Shown here one piece after another: positions 25,314-32,986 of a stretch of DNA of 64,000 bases. The position numbers were made by a program, and so were the translations under genes. The notes under the pieces are model-generated. The model saw nothing but the letters and a program-made list of their open reading frames with translations. It searched no databases and was not told the DNA's origin. The stretch comes from Chryseobacterium aureum (GTDB lineage Bacteria; Bacteroidota; Bacteroidia; Flavobacteriales; Weeksellaceae): assembly GCF_003971235.1 (NCBI RefSeq), contig NZ_CP034661.1, forward strand, positions 3,844,001-3,908,000, in the 5' to 3' direction. How positions within the stretch are numbered: position 1 is the first letter of the stretch; each line of letters begins with the position of its first letter.

Positions 25314-26877
25314 AAAGGATTTTCTTACAACGATAATTTTAGGTAGCCTGATGTTTCCCTTTTTGCAGTATTGCGGAAAGAAAGCAAAATCATTACTGCT
25401 TAAGATTACAGGAACTGATCATATTCTTGGTCATAAGTTGTGGGCAAAAGATTTTCCACAATGTTCAGAAGTTATCCACACAAAATATCTTATTGTGGGT
25501 GGTGGGATTTCCGGACTTTCGGCATGCCGGTTCTTCAATCAGAATAATGAAGAGGATTACCTTCTCCTTGAAATGGAAAAGCACCTGGGAGGAAATTCTT
25601 CCAACGGGCAAAATGCATTTTCAAAATTTCCGTTGGGTGCACATTATTTACCGCTGCCTAATAAAGAAAATGGAGAAATTATAGACTTCCTGAAAGAGTG
25701 CAAAATCTGTCTTGGAACTGAGGATAACGGTGAGCCTGTTCTTGATGAATACCAAATGACTTTTCCACAGCAGGAAAGATTGTTTTATAAAAATTCATGG
25801 CAGAATGATATTGTGCCTCAAAGAGGAATTTCAGCAGCAATACAGCAGGAGCTTAACCGCTTTTTTAAGTTGATGGATGAATTCCGTGTAAAGAAAGATC
25901 CACAGGGAAAATATTGGTTCGCCATTCCTGTGCAGGATTCAAGCCGTGAAGATGAGGTTTTACAGCTTGAGAAAATCATTTTCAAAGACTGGCTCAAAGA
26001 AAATAATTTCCATTCCGAAGAACTGCTCTGGCTGCTGGATTACTCCTGCAGGGATGATTTTGGATTAGGAATAAATTATGTTTCGGCATGGGCAGGAATT
26101 CATTATTTTGCAGGAAGAAAAAACAACTGGAGCACGAAATACAAAGATCAGGTATTCACCTGGCCCGAAGGCAATGCAAGACTGGCAAAACATCTTTCAA
26201 AATATACAGAAGGAAAACATAGTTCCGGAAATCTGGTTTTTGAGGTAAAAGTCAATGATAAAGTTGAGGTATTGAGTTTTGATAATGCTCAAAAGAAAAC
26301 GAAGAAGATCATTGCGGATAAAGTCCTGTTTGCTTCACCACAATTTGTGAATGAAAGGATTTTTAATCATAAAAAAGCTTCGTCATTTCATTATGTTCCG
26401 TGGCTTTTAACCACCATTACTCTGAAGAATGAATTTGGAGGAGATGAAGAACTCGCTTGGGATAATGTAATCTACGGCTCTTCCGGATTAGGCTACATCT
26501 TTGATCAACATCAGAATCTGAACCAGATTATAGGTGAAAAAGTAATTACTCATTATAAGAGTTTTTCAACGGCAGACTGCAGAAAAGCAAGGAAAAAGCT
26601 CTACGCCATGAAAGATGCTGAACTGAAAGATTTAGTTTTAAATGATCTGAAGAAAGCCCATCCTCTGATAGAAGATTTTATCCTGGAAATGCAGTTTCAT
26701 AAAATAGGACACGCCATGATTGCTCCGGTTCCCAACCAGATTTTTGGGGAAGAAACCAAAGTAGCGAAAGAACCTGTAGAAGGGAAAATTTTCTTTGCCC
26801 ATTCTGATCTTTCAGGAATATCTATTTTTGAAGAAGCCTTTTATCAGGGAATCCGGACTGCAGAACAAATGATCTAA
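25288..26877 (+). CDS. Membrane-associated FAD-dependent oxidoreductase (amine-oxidase/phytoene-desaturase fold)
   Basis: The 529-residue protein has a hydrophobic N-terminus (about residues 11-28) preceded by YSRKDF, which loosely resembles a Tat signal. The dinucleotide fold starts at 67 (YLIVGGGISGLSACRFF, GxGxxG at 71-76), followed by EMEKHLGGNSSNG. The C-terminus ends with an FAD-closing segment, FFAHSDLSGISIFEEAFYQG. It resembles NAD(P)-binding Rossmann/amine-oxidase family flavoproteins. Its ATG lies 26 nt inside the upstream gene, which implies tight coupling. Oxidation of the aminopropylated product is a plausible but unproven role. Confidence 0.78.
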   Translation: MKSGGKYSRKDFLTTIILGSLMFPFLQYCGKKAKSLLLKITGTDHILGHKLWAKDFPQCSEVIHTKYLIVGGGISGLSACRFFNQNNEEDYLLLEMEKHLGGNSSNGQNAFSKFPLGAHYLPLPNKENGEIIDFLKECKICLGTEDNGEPVLDEYQMTFPQQERLFYKNSWQNDIVPQRGISAAIQQELNRFFKLMDEFRVKKDPQGKYWFAIPVQDSSREDEVLQLEKIIFKDWLKENNFHSEELLWLLDYSCRDDFGLGINYVSAWAGIHYFAGRKNNWSTKYKDQVFTWPEGNARLAKHLSKYTEGKHSSGNLVFEVKVNDKVEVLSFDNAQKKTKKIIADKVLFASPQFVNERIFNHKKASSFHYVPWLLTTITLKNEFGGDEELAWDNVIYGSSGLGYIFDQHQNLNQIIGEKVITHYKSFSTADCRKARKKLYAMKDAELKDLVLNDLKKAHPLIEDFILEMQFHKIGHAMIAPVPNQIFGEETKVAKEPVEGKIFFAHSDLSGISIFEEAFYQGIRTAEQMI

Positions 26878-26886
26878 AATAATACA

Positions 26887-27912
26887 ATGAAACAGCCGTG
26901 GATACATAACGCAAAAACAGACTGGTGGTTTATCTTATCACCACCTTTTGTTGTATTGTTGATTATTTTTCTTTTTCAGAAACAAATTCAAGAGTTAGAA
27001 AATCATTATTCCTTTTACACATGGCTTTTCCTGATCGTTTTTGTGGATGTGGCGCATGTATATTCTACCCTGTTTAAAACCTATTTTGTAAAGGGAGAAG
27101 TACAGAAAAATAAATTACTTTATCTGGGAATTCCCGTGGTAAGCTGGCTATTGGGAATGATTCTGTTTCAATTCGGAAGTCTTACATTCTGGTCGGTACT
27201 GGCACTGGTAGCCGTTTTTCATTTTATACGCCAGCAGTATGGCTTTATGAGAATTTATGCCCGCTTTGAACCAAATAACTGGAGCAAAAAAATAGATGAA
27301 ATCGCGGTGTACGCTGCAACCATTTACCCTATGCTTTATTGGTTTAAAACGCCCCGTGCCTTTACATGGTTTGTCAGCAATGAATTTGATTGGTTTAAAA
27401 ATCTTCCCAACTATATTCCTCTGATTACGATTGCATATATTACAATTCTGATCATTTGGCTTTTTAAAACTGTTTTCGAAGCTTTTAAAGCAAAAACTAT
27501 CAATATTCCGAAAACGGCACTGATCACCGGAACTTTTCTTTCCTGGTATTTTGGAATCGTATACTTTAACAATGATCTTTTATTTACTTTGCTGAATGTG
27601 GTTTCTCACGGAATTCCTTATATCGCATTGATTTACATCCGGGAAATACAGCAAAAAGAAAACAATCAGCTCAATGGAATGAAGCTATTTAAATCTTTTT
27701 CAGGGATATTTTTATTTATAGGGGTGATCTTAATTTTCGCTTTTTTTGAAGAATTTTTATGGGAAACGTTGGTGTGGAATGAACATTTTTCCCTGAATGT
27801 AGCTGTTTCAGAAAAATTATTTCAATTTCTTGTTCCGTTACTGGTGGTTCCGCAGCTTACTCATTATCTGCTTGATGGCTTTATTTGGAGAAAACCAAAA
27901 AAAGTTAGCTAA
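26887..27912 (+). CDS. Polytopic membrane protein with conserved-looking histidines
   Basis: The 341-residue protein has about eight hydrophobic helices. Several histidines sit at helix ends in motif-like contexts: FVDVAHVYSTLFKTYF, AVFHFIRQQYGFMRIY, NVVSHGIPYIALIYI and LTHYLLDGFIWR. Paired membrane histidines suggest metal or heme binding, as in membrane hydroxylases and desaturases, but I do not recognise the family. It starts 9 nt after the flavoprotein gene and is the last gene of the cassette before a separate promoter. Confidence 0.7.
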   Translation: MKQPWIHNAKTDWWFILSPPFVVLLIIFLFQKQIQELENHYSFYTWLFLIVFVDVAHVYSTLFKTYFVKGEVQKNKLLYLGIPVVSWLLGMILFQFGSLTFWSVLALVAVFHFIRQQYGFMRIYARFEPNNWSKKIDEIAVYAATIYPMLYWFKTPRAFTWFVSNEFDWFKNLPNYIPLITIAYITILIIWLFKTVFEAFKAKTINIPKTALITGTFLSWYFGIVYFNNDLLFTLLNVVSHGIPYIALIYIREIQQKENNQLNGMKLFKSFSGIFLFIGVILIFAFFEEFLWETLVWNEHFSLNVAVSEKLFQFLVPLLVVPQLTHYLLDGFIWRKPKKVS

Positions 27913-27917
27913 CTTTG
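27884..27917 (+). promoter_or_regulatory. Promoter TTTG-N22-TAACTTTG for the glycosidase gene
   Basis: TTTG (27884-27887) and TAACTTTG (27910-27917) are a good Bacteroidota promoter pair with a 22-nt spacer. The promoter overlaps the end of the upstream membrane gene and lies 22 nt before ATG 27940. Confidence 0.65.
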
Positions 27918-27939
27918 CTGTAATCTTTAAAATCTAATA

Positions 27940-29694
27940 ATGAGACAATACTTTCTGTCATTAGCAATTTTTCTTGGAATGATTGTAGGGGCTCAGCAGA
28001 AAACCTTCTGTAATCCCATTAATATTGATTATGGTTATACTCCTTTCGAAGTTTTTTCAAAACAGGGAAAACACCGTGCTACAGCAGATCCGGTGATTGT
28101 TAATTTTAAAAATAAGCTGTTTCTGTTCTCTACCAACCAGGAAGGATACTGGTACAGTGATGATATGCTGGACTGGAAATTTGTGAAAAGGAAATTTTTA
28201 AGAGATAATAAATATATCCATGACCTTAATGCTCCGGCTGTATGGGCCATGAAAGACACTTTGTATGTTTATGGTTCTACCTGGGAACAGGATTTCCCGA
28301 TCTGGAAAAGCACAAATCCAACGAAAGACGACTGGAAAATTGCAGTAGATACTTTAAAAGTAGGAGCATGGGATCCGGCATTCCATTACGATGAAGATAA
28401 AAATAAATTATACCTGTACTGGGGATCAAGTAATGAATGGCCACTGCTGGGAACAGAAGTAAAAGTAAAAAATCTTCAATCCGAAGGTTTTGTGAAACCT
28501 ATTATTAAACTGAAGCCCGAAGATCACGGCTGGGAACGCTTCGGTGAATATAATGACAATGTTTTTCTCCAGCCTTTTGTGGAAGGGGCGTGGATGACTA
28601 AACACAACGGGAAATACTATATGCAGTATGGAGCTCCGGCCACAGAATTCAGCGGATATTCCGATGGAGTGTACGTGAGTAAAAGTCCTTTGGAAGGCTT
28701 CGAATACCAGCAGCATAATCCATTCTCTTATAAACCGGGCGGTTTTGCAAGAGGAGCGGGGCATGGAGCTACGTTTGAAGACAATTATAAAAACTGGTGG
28801 CACATTTCCACCATCTTCATTTCTACCAAAAATAACTTTGAAAGAAGACTGGGAATCTGGCCTGCCGGCTTTGATAAAGACGATGTAATGTACTGTAATA
28901 CGGCTTATGGAGATTACCCGACTTACCTTCCGCAGTATGCACAGGGGAAAGATTTTTCAAAGGGTCTTTTTGCCGGATGGATGCTGCTGAACTATAATAA
29001 GCCTGTACAGGTTTCGTCTACTTTAGGCGGTTATCAGCCCAATAATGCGGTAGATGAAGATATCAAAACCTATTGGAGTGCTAAAACCGGAAATGCAGGA
29101 GAGTGGTTCCAGACAGATCTAGGTGAAGTTTCTACTATTAATGCTATCCAGATCAATTATGCGGATCAGGATGCAGAGTTTATGGGAAAAACCTTAGGGA
29201 AAATGCATCAGTACAAAATCTATGGATCCAATGATGGAAAGAAATGGAGTATGATGGTAGACAAAAGCAAAAATACAAAGGACGTCCCTCACGATTATGT
29301 TGAGCTTGAACAGCCAGCTAAAGCCCGTTTCCTGAAAATGGAAAACCTGAAAATGCCAACAGGAAAATTTGCTTTAAGCGGTTTCAGAGTATTTGGAAAA
29401 GGAGCAGGGAAACAGCCCGCAAAAGTGGAGGGTTTTGTACCTTTAAGAGCTGATCCGAAAAAATACGGTGAAAGAAGAAGCATCTGGATGAAATGGCAGC
29501 AGAATCCTGATGCAGATGGATATGTAATCTATTGGGGGAAATCTCCGGATAAAATGTACGGAAGCATTATGGTCTACGGAAAAAATGAATATTTCTTTAC
29601 GGGAGCAGACAGAACGGATACGTACTATTTTCAGATTGAAGCTTTTAATGCTAATGGCGTTTCAGAAAGAACTGCTGTTGCAAAATCAGAATAG
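27940..29694 (+). CDS. Secreted family-43-type glycoside hydrolase with F5/8 type C domain
   Basis: The 584-residue protein has a signal peptide (MRQYFLSLAIFLGMIVGAQ) and a five-bladed GH43-like domain (about residues 35-340). Acidic motifs are in ATADPVIVNF (first Asp), GAWDPAFHY and FVEGAWMTKHNGKYYMQYG (Glu). A galactose-binding-like F5/8 type C domain follows (about 355-490; DEDIKTYWSAKTGNAGEWFQ), then a short fibronectin-III-like tail. It probably removes arabinosyl, xylosyl or galactosyl units from polysaccharides in the periplasm or outside. It has its own promoter. Confidence 0.85.
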   Translation: MRQYFLSLAIFLGMIVGAQQKTFCNPINIDYGYTPFEVFSKQGKHRATADPVIVNFKNKLFLFSTNQEGYWYSDDMLDWKFVKRKFLRDNKYIHDLNAPAVWAMKDTLYVYGSTWEQDFPIWKSTNPTKDDWKIAVDTLKVGAWDPAFHYDEDKNKLYLYWGSSNEWPLLGTEVKVKNLQSEGFVKPIIKLKPEDHGWERFGEYNDNVFLQPFVEGAWMTKHNGKYYMQYGAPATEFSGYSDGVYVSKSPLEGFEYQQHNPFSYKPGGFARGAGHGATFEDNYKNWWHISTIFISTKNNFERRLGIWPAGFDKDDVMYCNTAYGDYPTYLPQYAQGKDFSKGLFAGWMLLNYNKPVQVSSTLGGYQPNNAVDEDIKTYWSAKTGNAGEWFQTDLGEVSTINAIQINYADQDAEFMGKTLGKMHQYKIYGSNDGKKWSMMVDKSKNTKDVPHDYVELEQPAKARFLKMENLKMPTGKFALSGFRVFGKGAGKQPAKVEGFVPLRADPKKYGERRSIWMKWQQNPDADGYVIYWGKSPDKMYGSIMVYGKNEYFFTGADRTDTYYFQIEAFNANGVSERTAVAKSE

Positions 29695-29713
29695 TACATG
29701 TTCAATATAAGGG

Positions 29714-29750
29714 ATAACATGTTTTGAGAAATCAGAACGTGTTATTTTTT
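29714..29750 (+). terminator. Intrinsic terminator after the glycosidase
   Basis: ATAACATGTT (29714-29723) pairs with AACGTGTTAT (29736-29745), with one G-U pair, around a 12-nt loop, followed by TTTTT. It overlaps the 3' end of the convergent hydrolase gene. Confidence 0.75.
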
Positions 29751-30608
29751 ATCCGTTTTTTTATTCTTAAGAAATGCTTCTATTTTATCAATAAGAAACT
29801 GATCATTTGGATGTTTATCCCAATCCAGATGTCCGCCATTTAATAGGTAAGACTCATGAAATACCTGGTTTCTAGTTAAAACTGAATCTAAGATTTTTCC
29901 TTGTGTAGAAGGAATTACACGATCTGAATTCCCATAATAAGATAAAGTGGGAGGGGAACTTGGATTAATCCATTTTACGGGGCTGGCGAAATCTATTCTG
30001 GATATTCCCGGCTTCAATATTCGAGGGTCTACAAGCCTTTTCTCAACAAAAGAATATTCCTGATAGTTTTTGAAGCCTGGATCCGAAAGGTCAGCAGGAC
30101 CTACAATATTGATGACCGCTTTTACTTTCTTATCTGTATCAAACTGATAAGCATATAACATAGACAAATGCCCGCCGGCACTGTTGCCTGATAAAATCAG
30201 ACCAGGGCTGTAGCCCAGTTTCTTTTTCAGGAAGTCAATCATTTTTTTAATATCATCTGTCTGGTTCGGAAGTCCGAATTGAGCTGCTGAAGCCAGTCTG
30301 TAATTCATATTCACGAAAATATGATCAGGAAATCTCTGCATCATGGAAAGTGTGAAAAAAGTAAGCTGAGACTTATCCCCGCCACGCCATCCACCGCCAT
30401 GGATCATGATAAAAGCATCTTTTTTCTTTGCAGGGTTTGCACAGGGAATATAGAGGTCCATGATCTGTTCGGAAGTATTTCCATAATGAACATTTTCCTC
30501 TTTATCAAAGCTGATATTATTGCCCAGCTCTATCTTCTTTTCTGTACAGCCTGCCCATAAAAAGACTATGCTGATAAAAAGCAACATACTTTTAATACTT
30601 TTTTTCAT
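29742..30608 (-). CDS. Alpha/beta-hydrolase lipoprotein (carboxylesterase-like)
   Basis: The 288-residue protein begins MKKSIKSMLLFISIVFLWAGC, a lipoprotein signal with a WAGC lipobox. Catalytic features: oxyanion motif HGGGWRGG, nucleophile in SGNSAGGH, an Asp in GNSDRVIP, and His in NGGHLDWDKH. The HGGGW and GxSxGGH pattern fits the hormone-sensitive-lipase/BD-FAE esterase group. ATG 30608 is chosen over an upstream extension because it gives a proper signal peptide. A terminator-like hairpin sits just upstream of the start codon, between it and the outer-membrane gene. Confidence 0.85.
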   Translation of the reverse strand: MKKSIKSMLLFISIVFLWAGCTEKKIELGNNISFDKEENVHYGNTSEQIMDLYIPCANPAKKKDAFIMIHGGGWRGGDKSQLTFFTLSMMQRFPDHIFVNMNYRLASAAQFGLPNQTDDIKKMIDFLKKKLGYSPGLILSGNSAGGHLSMLYAYQFDTDKKVKAVINIVGPADLSDPGFKNYQEYSFVEKRLVDPRILKPGISRIDFASPVKWINPSSPPTLSYYGNSDRVIPSTQGKILDSVLTRNQVFHESYLLNGGHLDWDKHPNDQFLIDKIEAFLKNKKTDKK

Positions 30609-30619
30609 AGTGATTAAAT

Positions 30620-30651
30620 ATAAAAAAATCCGCTGAAAAAAATCAGCGGAT
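30620..30651 (-). terminator. Intrinsic terminator just upstream of the hydrolase start codon
   Basis: On the minus strand ATCCGCTGA (30651-30643) pairs with TCAGCGGAT (30636-30628) around a T6 loop and is followed by a T-run (30627-30621). It ends the outer-membrane receptor transcript 12 nt before the hydrolase ATG. The hydrolase must rely on read-through or regulated antitermination. Confidence 0.8.
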
Positions 30652-30690
30652 ACCGTAAGAATAATTGAATATGAAGAAAGATACTTCTCT

Positions 30691-32943
30691 TTATCTCGTT
30701 CTGCTTTTAATAGCATCTGAGGCGCCTTCGATGTCCCTTACCTTTTTCACTTTCTGGTTTCCGAAATTGTAAGTAAGGCTTACCGTTATGCTTCTGTTGT
30801 ACCGGTTTTGGTGGATGTAATTGTAATTTCCGTTTTCCTGAAAGTCTTCAATCTTTACAATGTTGGTGTTCAGGATGTCATTTACATTCACGGCAAAAGT
30901 CCAGTCGTTCCACATTTTCTTAAGGCTGAGGTCCAAACTCATTAAGCCTTTCAGCAATCCTAGTTCAATCTGCTGCTTGTCTACGAAGAAATAATTAACG
31001 CCGAAGAACCATGTTTTCTTTTTGTCAAGACGGATGGTGTTGTTGGTCTGAATCAACAGACTGGTAGAATTGGTTTTGTTGGTATAAACAATATCCTTAC
31101 CCTCCTGGTTTCTGAATCGGTCTCCCGTAGTAGGATCCACATCAAGACTTCCGTTGTTGATATTATGCTGAACCCCGATATTGAAGTTTGTTGTCCAGTA
31201 TTGTTTAAAGAATGACTTCTGAATTCCTACCATGGCAGACATCTCCTGCTTATTTCCAAAATTGGTTCTGATGTATCTTAATACAGGATTGGCGCCCACG
31301 GTACCATCAGGTGAAACAGGATATCCCTGCAACGGAACCTGAGTGATGGCATCTTTAATATAAGAATGGTTTAAAATCAGGAAATAGGAATTTTTAAACA
31401 TGTACGTAAGTTCCTGGTTATACGTAGAAGAAGCTTTTACAAACGGGTTATTCTGCGTATAATTATCATCCGTTAATATATTTTTTACAGGATTGATCTC
31501 CCAGAAGCTGGGTCTTCTCATTCTGCTGGAAAAAGAGTAGGAAATATTATTTTTATCATTGATTGCATAGTTGAAGCTCAGATAAGGAAGTAAGTTATTG
31601 TAATTTCTTTCAATCCTTTTAAGAGCATCGGTAGGGGCATTGTCTGAAGTTCCCAAACTATTGGTAATTTCATATCTGGCCCCGATTTTTCCGGAAATTT
31701 TATCTGAGAATTTCTTTTCTACGGTAAGATAAGCGCCATAGATATTTTCATCATAGATAAAATGGTTGGGTCTTGGATCCGGATTTTTTGCGGGATCAAA
31801 AGAATACGTAATGTTTTTAGAATCGTTGTCTGTTTTGGTTTTGTTGTAATTTGCTCCTATAGAAACAGTCAGATCATTTTTAAATATCTGATTGTAATCT
31901 ACCATTCCGGAGAAGTTATTGATAATCTGAGGGAGATCCTGGAATACCTGTGTGGTCATATCTCCTGTTCCCATATTCAGATCAGACAAATACGTTCTGT
32001 TGTCTGTAAACTGGAATCTTTTGTAATTGAGATAAGCGGCATTTACATTAAGCTTACTGCCTAAGGAGTCAGTTTTTAGTTCATAATTTAAATTTACAGA
32101 ATTGTTGTAAGATCTGGAGTCTTCTTTATTTTTAGACCAGGTGTATTTTGTTCCGCCTTCTGTTTTGATGGTGTTGAAAAGATTAACTGTAGAATTGTAG
32201 CTTTTATTCGCCCAGGTATTCCAGGATAATGCCAGGTTACTTTTATCATTCAGCTGATAATCTATATTCAGATAACCGCCGATGTTTTTGTTAGGATCAT
32301 CAATATCTCCCGTAGATTCATTAGATGTTTTCGCAGTACCGTTTCTTAACGTATAAGTTTGGGCTTCAATATTCTCACCGCCGCTTAAACTGGCGCTTAT
32401 GCCTAATTTGTCTTTTCTGTAATTGGCAGAGAAGCTGGCCTGGCTGCCGTTGTATTTATTGGTGGTATTAGACATTCTCATGTTTCCGTTCAGACCGTCA
32501 CTCATTTTTTTCTTTAAAATGATGTTGATGATTCCATCAGATGATTCCACCTGATATTCACTTCCCGGAACCGTAATGACCTCAATTTTCTGAATGTTTT
32601 CTGCCGGTGTATTTTTCAGGAACTGAGCCAGGGATTCAGAATCCATGTTCGTTTTTCTTCCATTTATATAAATAATGGCGTTATTTTTTCCAGCAATTTT
32701 CAATGTTTTATCATCTGTTGAAGATAATAACGGAGTCTGCTTTAACAGATCAAACGTTGTATTTCCTTTCGCTACGGGAGATGCTGCTACGTCATATACA
32801 AAACGGTCACTTTGTTTTTTGAAAACCTGTTTTGTAATGGTAACTCCTTCTATATTTTTTGTTTTTGCTGTATCAGATTTCTTTTCCTGAGCAAACGCGC
32901 AGGTACCGAATATGATGGCCATTGACAAAATGATACGTTTCAT
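30691..32943 (-). CDS. TonB-dependent-receptor-like outer-membrane beta-barrel protein
   Basis: The 750-residue protein has a signal peptide (MKRIILSMAIIFGTCAFAQ) and a plug-like domain (about residues 45-165; TFDLLKQTPLLSS, IIYINGRKTNMDSESL, IQKIEVITVPGSEYQVESSDG). The rest is a beta-barrel of alternating aromatic strands ending VSLTYNFGNQ. It belongs to the Bacteroidota OMP_b-brl_3 type (often annotated 'outer membrane beta-barrel family protein'). There is no carboxypeptidase-like N-terminal repeat and no SusD partner. It is a close paralogue of the next gene upstream. Confidence 0.87.
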   Translation of the reverse strand: MKRIILSMAIIFGTCAFAQEKKSDTAKTKNIEGVTITKQVFKKQSDRFVYDVAASPVAKGNTTFDLLKQTPLLSSTDDKTLKIAGKNNAIIYINGRKTNMDSESLAQFLKNTPAENIQKIEVITVPGSEYQVESSDGIINIILKKKMSDGLNGNMRMSNTTNKYNGSQASFSANYRKDKLGISASLSGGENIEAQTYTLRNGTAKTSNESTGDIDDPNKNIGGYLNIDYQLNDKSNLALSWNTWANKSYNSTVNLFNTIKTEGGTKYTWSKNKEDSRSYNNSVNLNYELKTDSLGSKLNVNAAYLNYKRFQFTDNRTYLSDLNMGTGDMTTQVFQDLPQIINNFSGMVDYNQIFKNDLTVSIGANYNKTKTDNDSKNITYSFDPAKNPDPRPNHFIYDENIYGAYLTVEKKFSDKISGKIGARYEITNSLGTSDNAPTDALKRIERNYNNLLPYLSFNYAINDKNNISYSFSSRMRRPSFWEINPVKNILTDDNYTQNNPFVKASSTYNQELTYMFKNSYFLILNHSYIKDAITQVPLQGYPVSPDGTVGANPVLRYIRTNFGNKQEMSAMVGIQKSFFKQYWTTNFNIGVQHNINNGSLDVDPTTGDRFRNQEGKDIVYTNKTNSTSLLIQTNNTIRLDKKKTWFFGVNYFFVDKQQIELGLLKGLMSLDLSLKKMWNDWTFAVNVNDILNTNIVKIEDFQENGNYNYIHQNRYNRSITVSLTYNFGNQKVKKVRDIEGASDAIKSRTR

Positions 32944-32986
32944 GTTATTTTATTTAAGAGTGGTTGAGTGATATAAGTTGTATAGA

